Of a DNA stretch of 64,000 nucleotides, positions 8,385 to 17,251 are shown piece after piece. Position 1 is the stretch's first letter, and each line of letters opens with the position of its first letter. The notes beneath the pieces were generated by a model. That model did no database searches, had not been told where the DNA came from, and saw only the letters and a list, made by a program, of their open reading frames with translations. The position numbers and the translations under genes were made by a program. This DNA comes from Nocardia amamiensis NBRC 102102 (GTDB taxonomy: Bacteria > Actinomycetota > Actinomycetes > Mycobacteriales > Mycobacteriaceae): positions 33,695-97,694 of the forward strand of contig NZ_BDBA01000023.1 of the NCBI RefSeq assembly GCF_001612745.1, given 5' to 3'.

Positions 8385-9754
8385 CAGGATGTCATCCCTT
8401 CCGTGTCATCGGATGCGGCGGCGCGGCCGCTCTTGGAACCCGTCTGCCAAGCTGCGGCGATCTCGGGGCGAGCGAGACCGGGTTCGGTGCGCGGCCCGAC
8501 CGGGGCCAACGCGACCGTTCGGCGGCGTCGCTTCGGTAGGCCGCCGCTGGTGATCTCGTGCACCGCGGGCGACTGCTCGTCCTCGGCGGACCGCTCGCTC
8601 GGCGCGTCCGGAGCCGGAACCGTGACCGGGTCGGGTTGTGCCTCCACCACGGGCGCGACCTCCTGGACGTTCTGCGGGGTGACCAGCAGCGACTCCGGGA
8701 TGTAGACCATCGCGCGCATGCCGCCGTAGACGTTCGGGCCGTCGATGTAGACGGTGAAGCCGTAGCGGCGCGCCAGCGCGGCGATACCCGGGAAGCCGAC
8801 CTTCGGCGACGGGCCGAGCTGGTGGATGTCGACGGGGCGCTCGTGCGCGAGAACCTGGCGTGCCTCCTCCATCTGCTCGGCGTTCATCCGCACGCCGGCG
8901 TCATCGATGATCACGGTGACGCCGTGGTGGCCCTCCTGGAAGCTGACGTCCACGTGGGAGGTCGGCGGGGAATACCGCAACGCGTTGTCGAGCAAGGTCG
9001 CCAGCGTGTGCACCAGCGGTTCCACCGCACGGCTGATCACCACGCGATCGAGCTGGGCCGGCCGCACGCGCAGGTATTCGCGGACGCGGCCGATGGCGCC
9101 GCCGATCACGTCGGTCAGCGTCTGCGCGGGCCAGCGACGGCCGGGCAGGCCACCACAGACGATCACGTAGGACTGCGCCTGACGGATCATCTGCTGCACG
9201 GTGTGGTCGATCCGGGTAAGGGTTTCGTACACCTGGTCATCGCGGTGTTCGCGCAGCGCGGCGCTGACCACCTGGCTGACGTCGGCGCCGAGGCTGACCA
9301 CGGAGGTACCGAACGAGCGGACCGCGGCACTGGACGCCTGGCGTGACGCGGCGGCGACCTCGTTACGCGCGGCGTCCTCGGCGCCTTTGATCGCCTGCTG
9401 CGCTTCGGCGTTGGTCTGTTCCCTGGTCTCCGAGCGCATCAGGCTCAGATCGTCGGCGTACCGCTCGGAGATCCAGCGCAGGCATTGCGCCAGTCGCGAA
9501 TTCTCCATGCCCAGCTGGACTTCGACCGGCGGCACTTGCGAGTCGAACCGGCGGATCGATTCGGCCACCGCGGGTAGCGTGGTGGCGGCGAACCGCTCCA
9601 GCGTGTCCTCCGTCGCGCGCTGTTCCCTGGTCAGAGCCTCGACTTTGACCCGTTGAGCCTTGGCATACTGTACTGCGTACAACGCCCCCGCTACGGCGAT
9701 CACCACAGCGACGGCGAGGATCCATGAAAGCACCACGGCGATATCTTGATTCAT
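8384..9754 (-). CDS. cvnA: conservon sensor ATPase CvnA
   Basis: A 456-residue membrane sensor-like protein. One transmembrane helix (about residues 8-28, VVLSWILAVAVVIAVAGAL) is followed by a coiled-coil region (KVEALTREQRATEDTLERF), a linker, and a histidine kinase-type ATPase domain near residues 250-350: N box LLDNALRYSPPTS, then IIDDAGVRMN and LGPSPKVGFPGIAALARRYG. The usual DxGxGM box reads DDAGVRM, and no clear phosphoacceptor histidine is seen, as in other CvnA proteins. The C-terminal third is low-complexity and rich in Pro, Ala and Arg. It heads the operon cvnABCD-P450s; the 520-base upstream gap must hold the promoter. Confidence 0.9.
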   Translation of the reverse strand: MNQDIAVVLSWILAVAVVIAVAGALYAVQYAKAQRVKVEALTREQRATEDTLERFAATTLPAVAESIRRFDSQVPPVEVQLGMENSRLAQCLRWISERYADDLSLMRSETREQTNAEAQQAIKGAEDAARNEVAAASRQASSAAVRSFGTSVVSLGADVSQVVSAALREHRDDQVYETLTRIDHTVQQMIRQAQSYVIVCGGLPGRRWPAQTLTDVIGGAIGRVREYLRVRPAQLDRVVISRAVEPLVHTLATLLDNALRYSPPTSHVDVSFQEGHHGVTVIIDDAGVRMNAEQMEEARQVLAHERPVDIHQLGPSPKVGFPGIAALARRYGFTVYIDGPNVYGGMRAMVYIPESLLVTPQNVQEVAPVVEAQPDPVTVPAPDAPSERSAEDEQSPAVHEITSGGLPKRRRRTVALAPVGPRTEPGLARPEIAAAWQTGSKSGRAAASDDTEGMTS

Positions 9755-10278
9755 CAGTTCTTTCGTCGTTGACTGGTCTCGAGGAATCGGCCCTCTGCCA
9801 TCCTGCTTCGCTCGCCTTCCCTCGCCTGCCGACCATGGACGGACCGGTCGGTTGGGTCCGCGTCGGGGCTCTGGAGCCCCGCGTCGACACCGGCGCTCGC
9901 CGAAGCGCCTACCGCACAGTGCCCACAGGACAGGCGATTACATGTTTAATCGCCGACCGCCCGAATCGTGTCCGAACGGTTACCAGAACCCGACCATCCG
10001 CACATTAGCAGCATTCCAGCGAAGTCTCTGCCGATACTGCAGACAGTTTTCGGATTCTCCCAACTGGGACGATAGATGCCGCTGATCGCGACATAGATGC
10101 GCAATAATGCTGGGCTGCCGTGTAACTCGATCACCGTTCGCCCTGCGTAAGGCCCGCGTGATCGGCGAAGGGATGCCCCATACCGGCCATCGGCGCCATC
10201 GTGCGCACCGGGAAACCAGTGGACAGAACCCGCGTTCGCCGATAAGGGCGGACCACCGGTACCGGATACCATGCGCCC
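9755..10278. other. intergenic upstream of the conservon, no gene seen
   Basis: About 520 bases between the divergent cvnA and SRPBCC genes. No open frame with a ribosome site or protein-like composition was found on either strand. The region should hold the conservon promoter. I could not identify a repeat or operator. Confidence 0.45.
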
Positions 10279-10710
10279 ATGGCAAAGCTGAAGGTCTCGG
10301 TCGATGTCCCGATCTCCCCCGCCCAGGCCTGGGCGCACACGTCCAACCTCGCCGAACTCGACAAGTGGCTGACCATGCACGAAGCGTGGCGTGGCGACGT
10401 TCCCGCCGAATTGACCGTCGGCACTCAGCTGGTCGGCATCGCCTCCGTGAAGGGCCTGCGCAACCGGGTGACCTGGACCGTGCGAGCCGCCGAACCGCCA
10501 CGCAGGCTGCACCTGACCGGCGCGGGCAAGGGCGGCACCAAACTGGGTCTGCAACTGCTCGTCGCCCCGAAGGGCTCAGGCTCGGAAGTCACCGTCGACA
10601 TCGAACTCGGCGGCCCACCGCTGTTCGGCCCGATCGGCTCGGCCGTCGCCCGCGCCGCCAAAGGGGATATCCAACGATCCCTCGACCGTTTCACCGCCCT
10701 TTACGCCTGA
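10279..10710 (+). CDS. SRPBCC (polyketide cyclase/START-like) protein
   Basis: A 143-residue protein of the SRPBCC fold. It opens with KVSVDVPISPAQAWAHTSNL and ELDKWLTMHEAW, has the paired strands VTWTVRAAEPPRRLHLTGAG and SEVTVDIELGGPPLFGPIG, and ends with the long C-terminal helix DIQRSLDRFTALYA. The fold forms a deep hydrophobic cavity for lipids or polyketides. Near-identical family members in actinobacteria are mostly single genes of unknown ligand. It stands alone and converges on the MFS gene. Confidence 0.75.
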   Translation: MAKLKVSVDVPISPAQAWAHTSNLAELDKWLTMHEAWRGDVPAELTVGTQLVGIASVKGLRNRVTWTVRAAEPPRRLHLTGAGKGGTKLGLQLLVAPKGSGSEVTVDIELGGPPLFGPIGSAVARAAKGDIQRSLDRFTALYA

Positions 10711-10797
10711 AAGCTATTCATCGAATTTTGTTATAACGAACAGGTATTGCCGATCTCGAGCCCGCATGCGGACACGCCACCGGCCGATCTGCCGCAA

Positions 10798-10836
10798 CGT
10801 CCCGAGACCGCCTGCTGAACAAGCGATCTCGGGACG
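10798..10836. terminator. hairpin between convergent genes
   Basis: CGTCCCGAGA (10798-10807) pairs with TCTCGGGACG (10827-10836), with GC on either side of the loop extending the stem. It lies between the SRPBCC gene and the end of the MFS gene and could serve both. Confidence 0.65.
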
Positions 10837-10843
10837 AATGAGG

Positions 10844-12382
10844 CTACGCGTGCACCGCGGACGCTGCCTCGGCGACCTCCGGATTCGTCGGCTTGGTCCG
10901 CGGCAGGAAGAACGCGGGGACCAAAGTCAGCACGATGAGCACCAGCGCCACCATGTAGGTTTGGCTGAATGCCTCCGCCGCCTGCTGGAGACCGGTTTCC
11001 ACCGCACCGGGCGGAAGTTTGTCCGCCAGCGTGGGATCGAAGTTCGCCGCGATGGCCGGACGGGCGAGCGGCTCGTTGTTCAGCAGGTTGGTGAGCACCA
11101 CCGACATCGTCGCCGTGCCGATGGAACCGGCGGTCTGGTTGACGATGTTCATCAACGTGGAGCCGCGGGCCACCTGCTGGTGGGTCAGGGTCTGGATGGC
11201 CGCGGTCATGATCGGCATCATCGTGCAGCCCATGCCGAGGCCCATCACGAACAAGGCGGCGATCATGGGGAGGTAGGGGCTGTCCGCGTCGAGCTGGACG
11301 AAGTAGGCCGTGCCGATCGTGATCAGCGTGATACCGAAGATGACGATCTTGCCGGGGCCGATCTTGTCCACCAGGCGACCGGCGACCGGCATGGTGAGCA
11401 TCGCGCCGATGCCCTGCGGCGCGATCAGCAGACCGGCTTGCAGCGCCGACTCACCGCGCACCTGCTGCAGATACGTGGGCAGCAGCAGACCGGCGCCGAA
11501 GAACGCGATCGCGAACAGCACCATGGTGAGCACGGCGAAAGTCAGCGCGCGGTTGCGGAACAAGTGCAGATCGATCAGCGGGTGCTCGGTGCGCAGCGCG
11601 TGGAACACGAAGGCGACCATCAGCAGTACGCCGATGGCGGCGGGAATCAGCACCTTCGCCGCGATGACGGTCTCCTCCTCGGGAATGGAGGAGACGCCGA
11701 ACAGGAACAGCGCGAGACCCGGCGAGGCCAGCAGCATGCCGAGGAAGTCGAACGACTCCGACGGCTCCGGCTGGTCCCCGGGGAACACGATGACCGCCAG
11801 GACCAGCGCGACCACGCCGATCGGCACGTTGATCAGGAAGATCCAATGCCAGCTGAAATTCTCGATCAGCCAGCCGCCGAGGATGGGGCCGCCGATCGGG
11901 CCGAGCAGCATCGGCACGCCGAGCACCGCCATCACGCGGCCGACCCGCTGCGGACCGGCCGCATGCGTCATGATCGTCATGCCCAGCGGCATCAGCATGC
12001 CGCCGCCGATGCCCTGGATCACGCGGAACGCGATGAGCGACTCGATGTTCCACGCCGTGCTGCACAACACCGAGCCCAGCACGAAGAAGGTCAGCGCCAT
12101 GATGTAGAGGCGCTTGGTGCCGAACCGGTCCGCGGCCCACCCGGTCAAGGGAATCACGGTGGCCAGCGCGAGGGTGTAGCCGGTCATCGTCCACGCCGCG
12201 ATGGCATAGCTCGTGTCGAACTCGCGCTGGAAGGTCGGGATCGCGACGGTGACGACGGTGATGTCGAGAATCGACATGATCGCGCCGAGCACGACTACGC
12301 CCGCGACCTTGAAGACGGCCGCGTCCAGTTTGTCGGCCGCCGGGCCGGGCCCGGGCGCCTGGGTATCCGGAGGTTGTGTCAC
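10844..12382 (-). CDS. MFS drug exporter, DHA2 (EmrB/QacA) type
   Basis: A 512-residue, 14-helix transporter of the DHA2 family of proton-driven multidrug exporters. Motif A between helices 2 and 3 reads GWAADRFGTKRLY, the helix 1 motif D1 is near LDITVVTVAIPT, and motif C in helix 5 is GPIGGPILGGWL. The pattern of hydrophobic segments is complete and the C-terminus is a short polar tail. It begins 32 bases after the DapA-like gene on the same strand, so the two probably form an operon controlled by the divergent LysR regulator. The substrate may be a small carboxylic compound or a toxic product of the aldolase, but this is inference. Confidence 0.85.
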   Translation of the reverse strand: MTQPPDTQAPGPGPAADKLDAAVFKVAGVVVLGAIMSILDITVVTVAIPTFQREFDTSYAIAAWTMTGYTLALATVIPLTGWAADRFGTKRLYIMALTFFVLGSVLCSTAWNIESLIAFRVIQGIGGGMLMPLGMTIMTHAAGPQRVGRVMAVLGVPMLLGPIGGPILGGWLIENFSWHWIFLINVPIGVVALVLAVIVFPGDQPEPSESFDFLGMLLASPGLALFLFGVSSIPEEETVIAAKVLIPAAIGVLLMVAFVFHALRTEHPLIDLHLFRNRALTFAVLTMVLFAIAFFGAGLLLPTYLQQVRGESALQAGLLIAPQGIGAMLTMPVAGRLVDKIGPGKIVIFGITLITIGTAYFVQLDADSPYLPMIAALFVMGLGMGCTMMPIMTAAIQTLTHQQVARGSTLMNIVNQTAGSIGTATMSVVLTNLLNNEPLARPAIAANFDPTLADKLPPGAVETGLQQAAEAFSQTYMVALVLIVLTLVPAFFLPRTKPTNPEVAEAASAVHA

Positions 12383-12414
12383 CGCTTAAGCGTGGCAGCT
12401 CCCCGAGGTTCGCA

Positions 12415-13314
12415 CTAGCGATTCGCCATTCCTGGTGCCGAGAATTCCGCGATCGCCGTCAAGGCCGCTCGTGTCGCACTGTCGCTCGCAGGCAGCAGAG
12501 GCAATCGGACCGCCGGACTCGGAATGCGGCCCTGCGCCGCGAGCACCGCTTTGATGACCGTCGGATTGGGTTCGGCGAACAGCGCGGCCGATAAGGGCGC
12601 GAGCCGGTGTCCGATCGGCCGGGCCGCCTCGACGGGTCCGGCGCGCCAGGCATCGATCAGAGCGGCGAACGATGCGGTGTGCACGACCGCCGAGGCCGCG
12701 ATCGCGCCGAACGCGCCGAGAGCGAGCAGCGGTGCCGCGAAGCGGTCATCCCCCGCCAGCACCGCGAAGTCGGCCGGACGCGCACTCATCAGCGCGATCG
12801 TGGCGTCATCGATCGCGCCGACGGCATGTTTGAGGCCGATCACGTTCGGCAGATCGGCGAGTTCGAGCAAGGTCTCCGCGCCCAGTGGAAGACCGGTCCG
12901 GTACGGGACGTGATAGACGATCAGCGGCACCGGGCTGGCGGCGGCGAGTCTGCGGAAATGTTCGATGACCCCCGCTTCCGAAGGCCGGCTGTAGTACGGG
13001 ACCACGGTGAGCGCAGCCGTGTGGTCGGCGTCGAGCCGCGCGAGAGCCTCGAGGGAGCCGGTCGTGGAATTCGATCCCGCACCGACGATCAGCGGCGCGT
13101 CGTGCTCCCGGCAGACCCGCGCGCAGATGCCGATCACTTGCGCGCGTTCGGAATCCGTCAGCGTCGACGGTTCCCCGGTGGTACCGAGCGCGACGATCCC
13201 GGTCGCACCGTCGGCGAGCACCTCATGGGCGAGTCGCTCCAGAGCGTCGGCGGCCAGCACGCCATCGGCCGCGAACGGCGTGATCAACGGTACGAAGAGA
13301 CCTGCGAGCGTCAT
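12415..13314 (-). CDS. DapA-family aldolase (dihydrodipicolinate synthase-like)
   Basis: A 299-residue class I aldolase with the (beta/alpha)8 fold. The key residues are present: GTTGEPSTL for carboxylate binding, the tyrosine in VVPYYSRPS and VYHVPYRTG, and the Schiff-base lysine in VIGLKHAVG. The family includes DapA, N-acetylneuraminate lyase and several keto-acid aldolases. With a divergent LysR gene and an exporter downstream and no lysine genes, a catabolic or accessory role is as likely as lysine synthesis. Start chosen at ATG 13314 (MTLAGLFVPLITPF), the normal family start; a longer frame begins at 13341. Confidence 0.85.
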   Translation of the reverse strand: MTLAGLFVPLITPFAADGVLAADALERLAHEVLADGATGIVALGTTGEPSTLTDSERAQVIGICARVCREHDAPLIVGAGSNSTTGSLEALARLDADHTAALTVVPYYSRPSEAGVIEHFRRLAAASPVPLIVYHVPYRTGLPLGAETLLELADLPNVIGLKHAVGAIDDATIALMSARPADFAVLAGDDRFAAPLLALGAFGAIAASAVVHTASFAALIDAWRAGPVEAARPIGHRLAPLSAALFAEPNPTVIKAVLAAQGRIPSPAVRLPLLPASDSATRAALTAIAEFSAPGMANR

Positions 13315-13384
13315 GCCACCAGCCTGACCGTACGAATACATCAGAACCAGTTCACATTGCTATTGCAGAACTTAAGCTCAACTG

Positions 13385-14302
13385 ATGCTCGATGTCCGCA
13401 AGCTTCGCCTGCTGCGGGAACTCGCACACCGCGAGACCATCGCGGCCGTCGCCGAGGCACTCGCCTACACGCCGTCCGCCGTCTCGCAGCAACTCGCCGC
13501 GCTGGAACGCGAGGCAGGCGTGCCGCTGCTGGCGCGTACCGGACGCCGGGTGACGCTGACCCCGGCGGCCCTGGTCCTCGTCGAGCACACGGAGACGATT
13601 CTCGCCGTGCTCGAGCAGGCCACCGCCGAGCTGGCCACGGCCAGGACAGAGTTGACCGGAACGCTGCGCATCGGAGCATTCCCCACCGCGGTGCGGACCA
13701 TTCTCTCGTCCGCGCTCGTCGCCCTGAGCACCGCGCATCCCCGGCTGGAACTGCGCGTGACCGAACTGGATCCGGCGCTCGCACCCGACGCGCTGCGGGC
13801 CGAGACGCTGGATGTCGCGCTGATACAGGAGTACGACTACGTCCCGGTCGCCGCCGACCCCGCCCTGCACAGCGAGCCGCTGTTCGAAGAGATCGTCTAC
13901 CTCGCCGCACGCGGCACGGACCCGCTCGCCGCGCACCGCGAAAGCCCTTGGATCGCAAGCACTCCCGGCACACTGTGCCACACAATGACCGTGCGAGCCT
14001 GCGAGGCGGCCGGGTTCACCCCGCGCATCCGCCACCATGCCGACGACTTCGGCACCGTGCTCGCGCTGGTCGCCGCAGGACAGGGTGTCGCACTGGTCCC
14101 CGAATTCGGCGCGGGGGAATGCCCGGCCGGGGTCGTCCTCGGCCCGCTGCCGACGCGGCGAAGGACCCGCCTGGCCTATCGACGTGGCACCGGCAACCAT
14201 CCCGCAGTGCGCGCCGCGCGGGTAGCGCTGCGCGAATCGGCGGGACGTTCGCATCGGCTATCCCCTGATCAACCGATACCGCCGCACCGGTCCGCGGTCT
14301 AA
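13385..14302 (+). CDS. LysR-family transcription regulator
   Basis: A 305-residue LysR-type regulator. The N-terminal winged helix-turn-helix reads LRLLRELAHRETIAAVAEAL and TPSAVSQQLAALEREAG; the effector domain starts near residue 90 (GTLRIGAFPTAV) and ends about residue 285. The gene is divergent from the DapA-like gene with only 70 bases between the starts, the standard LysR layout, so it likely controls the aldolase-MFS operon and itself. The effector is unknown. Confidence 0.9.
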   Translation: MLDVRKLRLLRELAHRETIAAVAEALAYTPSAVSQQLAALEREAGVPLLARTGRRVTLTPAALVLVEHTETILAVLEQATAELATARTELTGTLRIGAFPTAVRTILSSALVALSTAHPRLELRVTELDPALAPDALRAETLDVALIQEYDYVPVAADPALHSEPLFEEIVYLAARGTDPLAAHRESPWIASTPGTLCHTMTVRACEAAGFTPRIRHHADDFGTVLALVAAGQGVALVPEFGAGECPAGVVLGPLPTRRRTRLAYRRGTGNHPAVRAARVALRESAGRSHRLSPDQPIPPHRSAV

Positions 14303-14405
14303 CGTCCGTGGCAACACTTCGCATCGACTCGGCATCGCATGCGAGCGATCGTCGCTGAAACGCACAGAGTCCCAACGCCGTCGGCTTGACGGAAGGCGTG
14401 AAGTC

Positions 14406-14840
14406 ATGACTCGTCAGGAAGTCTGTTCGATTATGGTGTCCGCCTCGGACCTGGGCGAGTTGATCCTCGCCGTGCACGCGGCGGCCGAGCAGCCGGGATT
14501 CGGGTCGGCGCGGCGCTTCCGTTACGGCAACGTCGTCGGAATCGGCAGACCCAGCATGCGGGATCTCGCCATCGAGACCGTACGCACCGGGCACCACGCC
14601 GGGCATCCGATCGCCGCGCTACGCGTGGTCACCCACCACCGGATCTCGGTGGACGTGGTCTTCGAGCTGAATGGAACGCGTGCGTCGGCGCAATTCCACT
14701 GCGCGACAACAGGCTCGGCAGAGCTTACCGATACCGCGACCTCATGGGCCGAATTCCTCGCGGCCACCACGTCGGCGGCGCTCACCGCTGCCGACGTCGC
14801 GGCCCGGCTGCGCCGCCGGGACGCGAACAGCGCGGAATGA
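14406..14840 (+). CDS. hypothetical protein, 144 aa
   Basis: A soluble 144-residue protein with no family I recognise. Composition is normal: a helical start (ASDLGELILAVHAAAEQPG), two strand-like segments (PIAALRVVTHHRISVDVVFEL, ASAQFHCATTG) and an Ala-rich helical end. ATG at 14406 follows GGAAGG. It lies 9 bases from the end of the convergent LuxR-type gene and about 100 bases after the LysR gene. No signal peptide or membrane helix. Confidence 0.6.
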   Translation: MTRQEVCSIMVSASDLGELILAVHAAAEQPGFGSARRFRYGNVVGIGRPSMRDLAIETVRTGHHAGHPIAALRVVTHHRISVDVVFELNGTRASAQFHCATTGSAELTDTATSWAEFLAATTSAALTAADVAARLRRRDANSAE

Positions 14841-14849
14841 GGTCTCCGA

Positions 14850-15122
14850 TCACAACTGATCGATGCTGATGAGTTCGTCCTGTAGAGCTCGTGCCACCAG
14901 AGCGGCCTTCGTCGGGGCCGGACGGCCGACCGCCGCGTACTTGTCCCGAATACGTGACAGGTGGGTATTGACCGTGCCGAGCGAAATATAGAGCCGACGG
15001 CCGACTTCCGCCTTCGAATCGCACTCGAACCAGCCGAGCAGGACTTCGACCTCGCGACGGCTGAGCGACGGACGCTCGGGACAGCGATTCACCTCGTCGC
15101 GGCGATCGGCTGGGACACCCAC
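14850..15122 (-). CDS. stand-alone LuxR-type helix-turn-helix protein
   Basis: A 90-residue protein consisting almost only of a LuxR/GerE DNA-binding domain: LSRREVEVLLGWFECDSKAEVGRR, then the recognition helix region LYISLGTVNTHLSRIRDKYAAV. It has no receiver or ligand domain, so it must respond through its level or a partner. GTG start at 15122. The closing segment PTKAALVARALQDELISIDQL is typical of actinobacterial NarL-type tails. Confidence 0.8.
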   Translation of the reverse strand: MGVPADRRDEVNRCPERPSLSRREVEVLLGWFECDSKAEVGRRLYISLGTVNTHLSRIRDKYAAVGRPAPTKAALVARALQDELISIDQL

Positions 15123-15389
15123 GGGGGCTCCATTTCTTCTGTTACTGATGCCGAGTCCCGGACTCGTTCAAGGCAATTCGATAGACGTTCACTATGTAAT
15201 CGCTGGACGTCCGCCAGGTCACTCCGCGCGCCGGACCACCGGGACTCGGATGAGAGCGAAGAGTCTCAATCGACGCCGTAACGGCGTGGCCGCTGCACCG
15301 GATCAACTCATCGACAGGTCGCGCGCCGTGCCGCGACGCAGGGGCATAGCAGGGGCAAGGAGTAGCCGATTTCCACCGACGACCATGCC

Positions 15390-16658
15390 GTGATCGAGCT
15401 CGTGCGGACCGGCCTCGATTTGATGATCGAGCAACCCGGCAAGCTTCTCGACGGCGGCCTACGCAGCGAGGACGTGATCAATCGCGCGAACTGTTCGCAC
15501 GCCACGTTTTACCGGAAGTTCGCCACGAAATCGCGGTACCTCGCGGCGGTACTGGACCAGCTCGTCGATACCGCGCCTGCGCTGCCCGCCGATATCAGAA
15601 CGCACGTGCGCGTGGCATTGGCAGCCGCGGGCGGCGACCGGCGACGAGCGCTGCGCATGCTGGTGCACGACCATTTCGAGCAGGTCTTCGACAACGCGGC
15701 CGGCACGCGCAGGCTGCTGGCGACGGCGCTCGGCCCGACCGACCCGCGGACGACGCGGACGATGCACTCCGCCTATCGCCGCGGCGACGAATTGATTCTG
15801 CAGATCTTCGAGGTTCTCTTCGCCCAGAGCGGCGCGACATTGCGAAAGCCGCTCACGGCCAAGAGTTTCTGCGTCGTGCTGACCGCTCTGCTGGAGGGCT
15901 TCCTCATCCGCCACCGCGCCGAACCGGAGGCGGTGACGGCCGAACTGGTCGCCGACGCCATCCTCGCGGTGCTCAACGTGGCCGTCGACAGTGCGCAACG
16001 GCACGGGCACATCGATGACGCGATGACGGCGATCGAGGCGCCCCGGGGCACCCCGTCCAGCCTGCCGAACGAGCCGCGGGCCGCCCTGCTGACCGCGGCA
16101 AGGAGCGAATTCACCAAACGCGGCTACTTCATGGCGAGCATCGAGGTGATCGCCGCCGAGGCGGGCGTTCCGCTGGATGCGGCCCTGCGCATCTTCCCGA
16201 CCAAGGCGCACGTCATCGTGGGTGCGCTCAAGTCGGCACACGAGAAGCTTGGCCAGGGCATCGCCGACGACATCGCGCTGGACCAGGACTTCGCCTCGGT
16301 GGTGGAGCACCACTTCCTGCGTTTCGCACGCCTGGTCGCCGACGAACGCGCGTTCATGGACGCGCTGGTGGCCGTCGTCGCCCACGACACATACGGGGAA
16401 CCGGACGGACTCATTTCGGTGGAAAGCGAATTGAACTTTCCCGCCCTGCTGGTTCCGGTGATCGAACACGGACAGCGCGACGGCACGTTCGCCGACAACC
16501 AGCCCGCCGCGGACCTGGCCGATCTGCTGACCAATGCGCTGCTGCTGCGTTGCTTCACTCGCCGGGCCGCCAGTCCGGAACAGAACGCGTCCTTCGTCTT
16601 CATGCTCGCACTCAATGGACTGGGCAACGCGTCAGCAACCCGCCGACCGGCGCGCTGA
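15390..16658 (+). CDS. TetR-family regulator with two TetR units in one chain
   Basis: A 422-residue protein, twice the normal TetR length. Unit 1 (residues about 1-205) has an HTH near 25-45 (NRANCSHATFYRKFATKSRYL) and a helical ligand domain. Unit 2 starts near 225 with PRAALLTAARSEFTKRGYFMAS, followed by IEVIAAEAGVPLDAALRIFPTKAHV, a second HTH whose recognition helix lacks the usual Tyr-x-xF pattern, then another ligand domain. TetR proteins work as dimers, so this chain could mimic a dimer with two unlike halves. GTG start at 15390. The target is unknown; no divergent partner gene sits next to it. Confidence 0.8.
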   Translation: MIELVRTGLDLMIEQPGKLLDGGLRSEDVINRANCSHATFYRKFATKSRYLAAVLDQLVDTAPALPADIRTHVRVALAAAGGDRRRALRMLVHDHFEQVFDNAAGTRRLLATALGPTDPRTTRTMHSAYRRGDELILQIFEVLFAQSGATLRKPLTAKSFCVVLTALLEGFLIRHRAEPEAVTAELVADAILAVLNVAVDSAQRHGHIDDAMTAIEAPRGTPSSLPNEPRAALLTAARSEFTKRGYFMASIEVIAAEAGVPLDAALRIFPTKAHVIVGALKSAHEKLGQGIADDIALDQDFASVVEHHFLRFARLVADERAFMDALVAVVAHDTYGEPDGLISVESELNFPALLVPVIEHGQRDGTFADNQPAADLADLLTNALLLRCFTRRAASPEQNASFVFMLALNGLGNASATRRPAR

Positions 16659-16675
16659 GGGTTTCGCCGGGCGGG

Positions 16676-16834
16676 TCAGTTGCGGCTCGGGTAGGCGGTC
16701 GAGATGTGGGGTCGGGTGATGCGGCGGTGGGCCATGACCTCGGCCCACCAACCGCTCAACGGGCTGGGGTCGGGCCACACGATGGGATCTCGATCGTCGT
16801 CGTCTGCGACGCGCGCTTCGGGCTTCTCGATCAC
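16676..16834 (-). CDS. small hypothetical protein, 52 aa
   Basis: GTG at 16834 follows AGAGG with good spacing and opens a 52-codon frame. The peptide is acidic at first (EKPEARVADDDDRDP) and then has IVWPDPSPLSGWWAEVMAHR and ends HISTAYPSRN. It looks protein-like, with Trp and Pro residues that chance frames in GC-rich DNA rarely place so. It converges on the double TetR gene, 17 bases from its stop. No function can be given. Confidence 0.5.
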   Translation of the reverse strand: MIEKPEARVADDDDRDPIVWPDPSPLSGWWAEVMAHRRITRPHISTAYPSRN

Positions 16835-17251
16835 GATGACGTTCCTCTGCGCTGAGCGGTAGGTGCGGAGGGCCCTCGTGTTCGCGCGGCGCCGGTGGTT
16901 CGCGACGAATCGCTTCGAATCGGCTGGTCGTCGAGCAGCGCGGGTTCCTCGCCCGTGGGTCGGACGACCACGCTGTCGTTCCGATATATACCACCAATAC
17001 CACGCGGAACGCAGAACAAACCGATCTTTCCGGTTTTCGACCAGCGGCGTCGACCCCGAACCCGATGATCGGCCCCGGCGGCGGACAGCATGGCGTGCGA
17101 GATGCGCTGGGCGACGAGGCGCTGCCGGTGGCCGCCCTGGCGACCGATGCCACGATCACCGTGGTGGACGACGCCATCGCACTGCGCGACGACGTCGGCG
17201 CCCTGCCGCGGCACCGCCCGAGTCAGGCGACCCGGATCGGACCGCCGAGCG
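16835..17251. other. intergenic, no gene seen
   Basis: About 415 bases upstream of the small gene and downstream of the PAS-ANTAR gene. Open frames on both strands are of shadow type. A short less GC-rich patch near 16980-17000 (GATATATACCACC) is the only visible compositional dip and could be part of a promoter for the small minus-strand gene. Confidence 0.4.

Noticed and set aside
10766..12418. 550-codon plus-strand open frame opposite the MFS exporter
   Set aside because: Its composition (many His, Arg, Gln, Asp) is that of the antisense of a GC-rich gene; the minus strand encodes a complete MFS protein.
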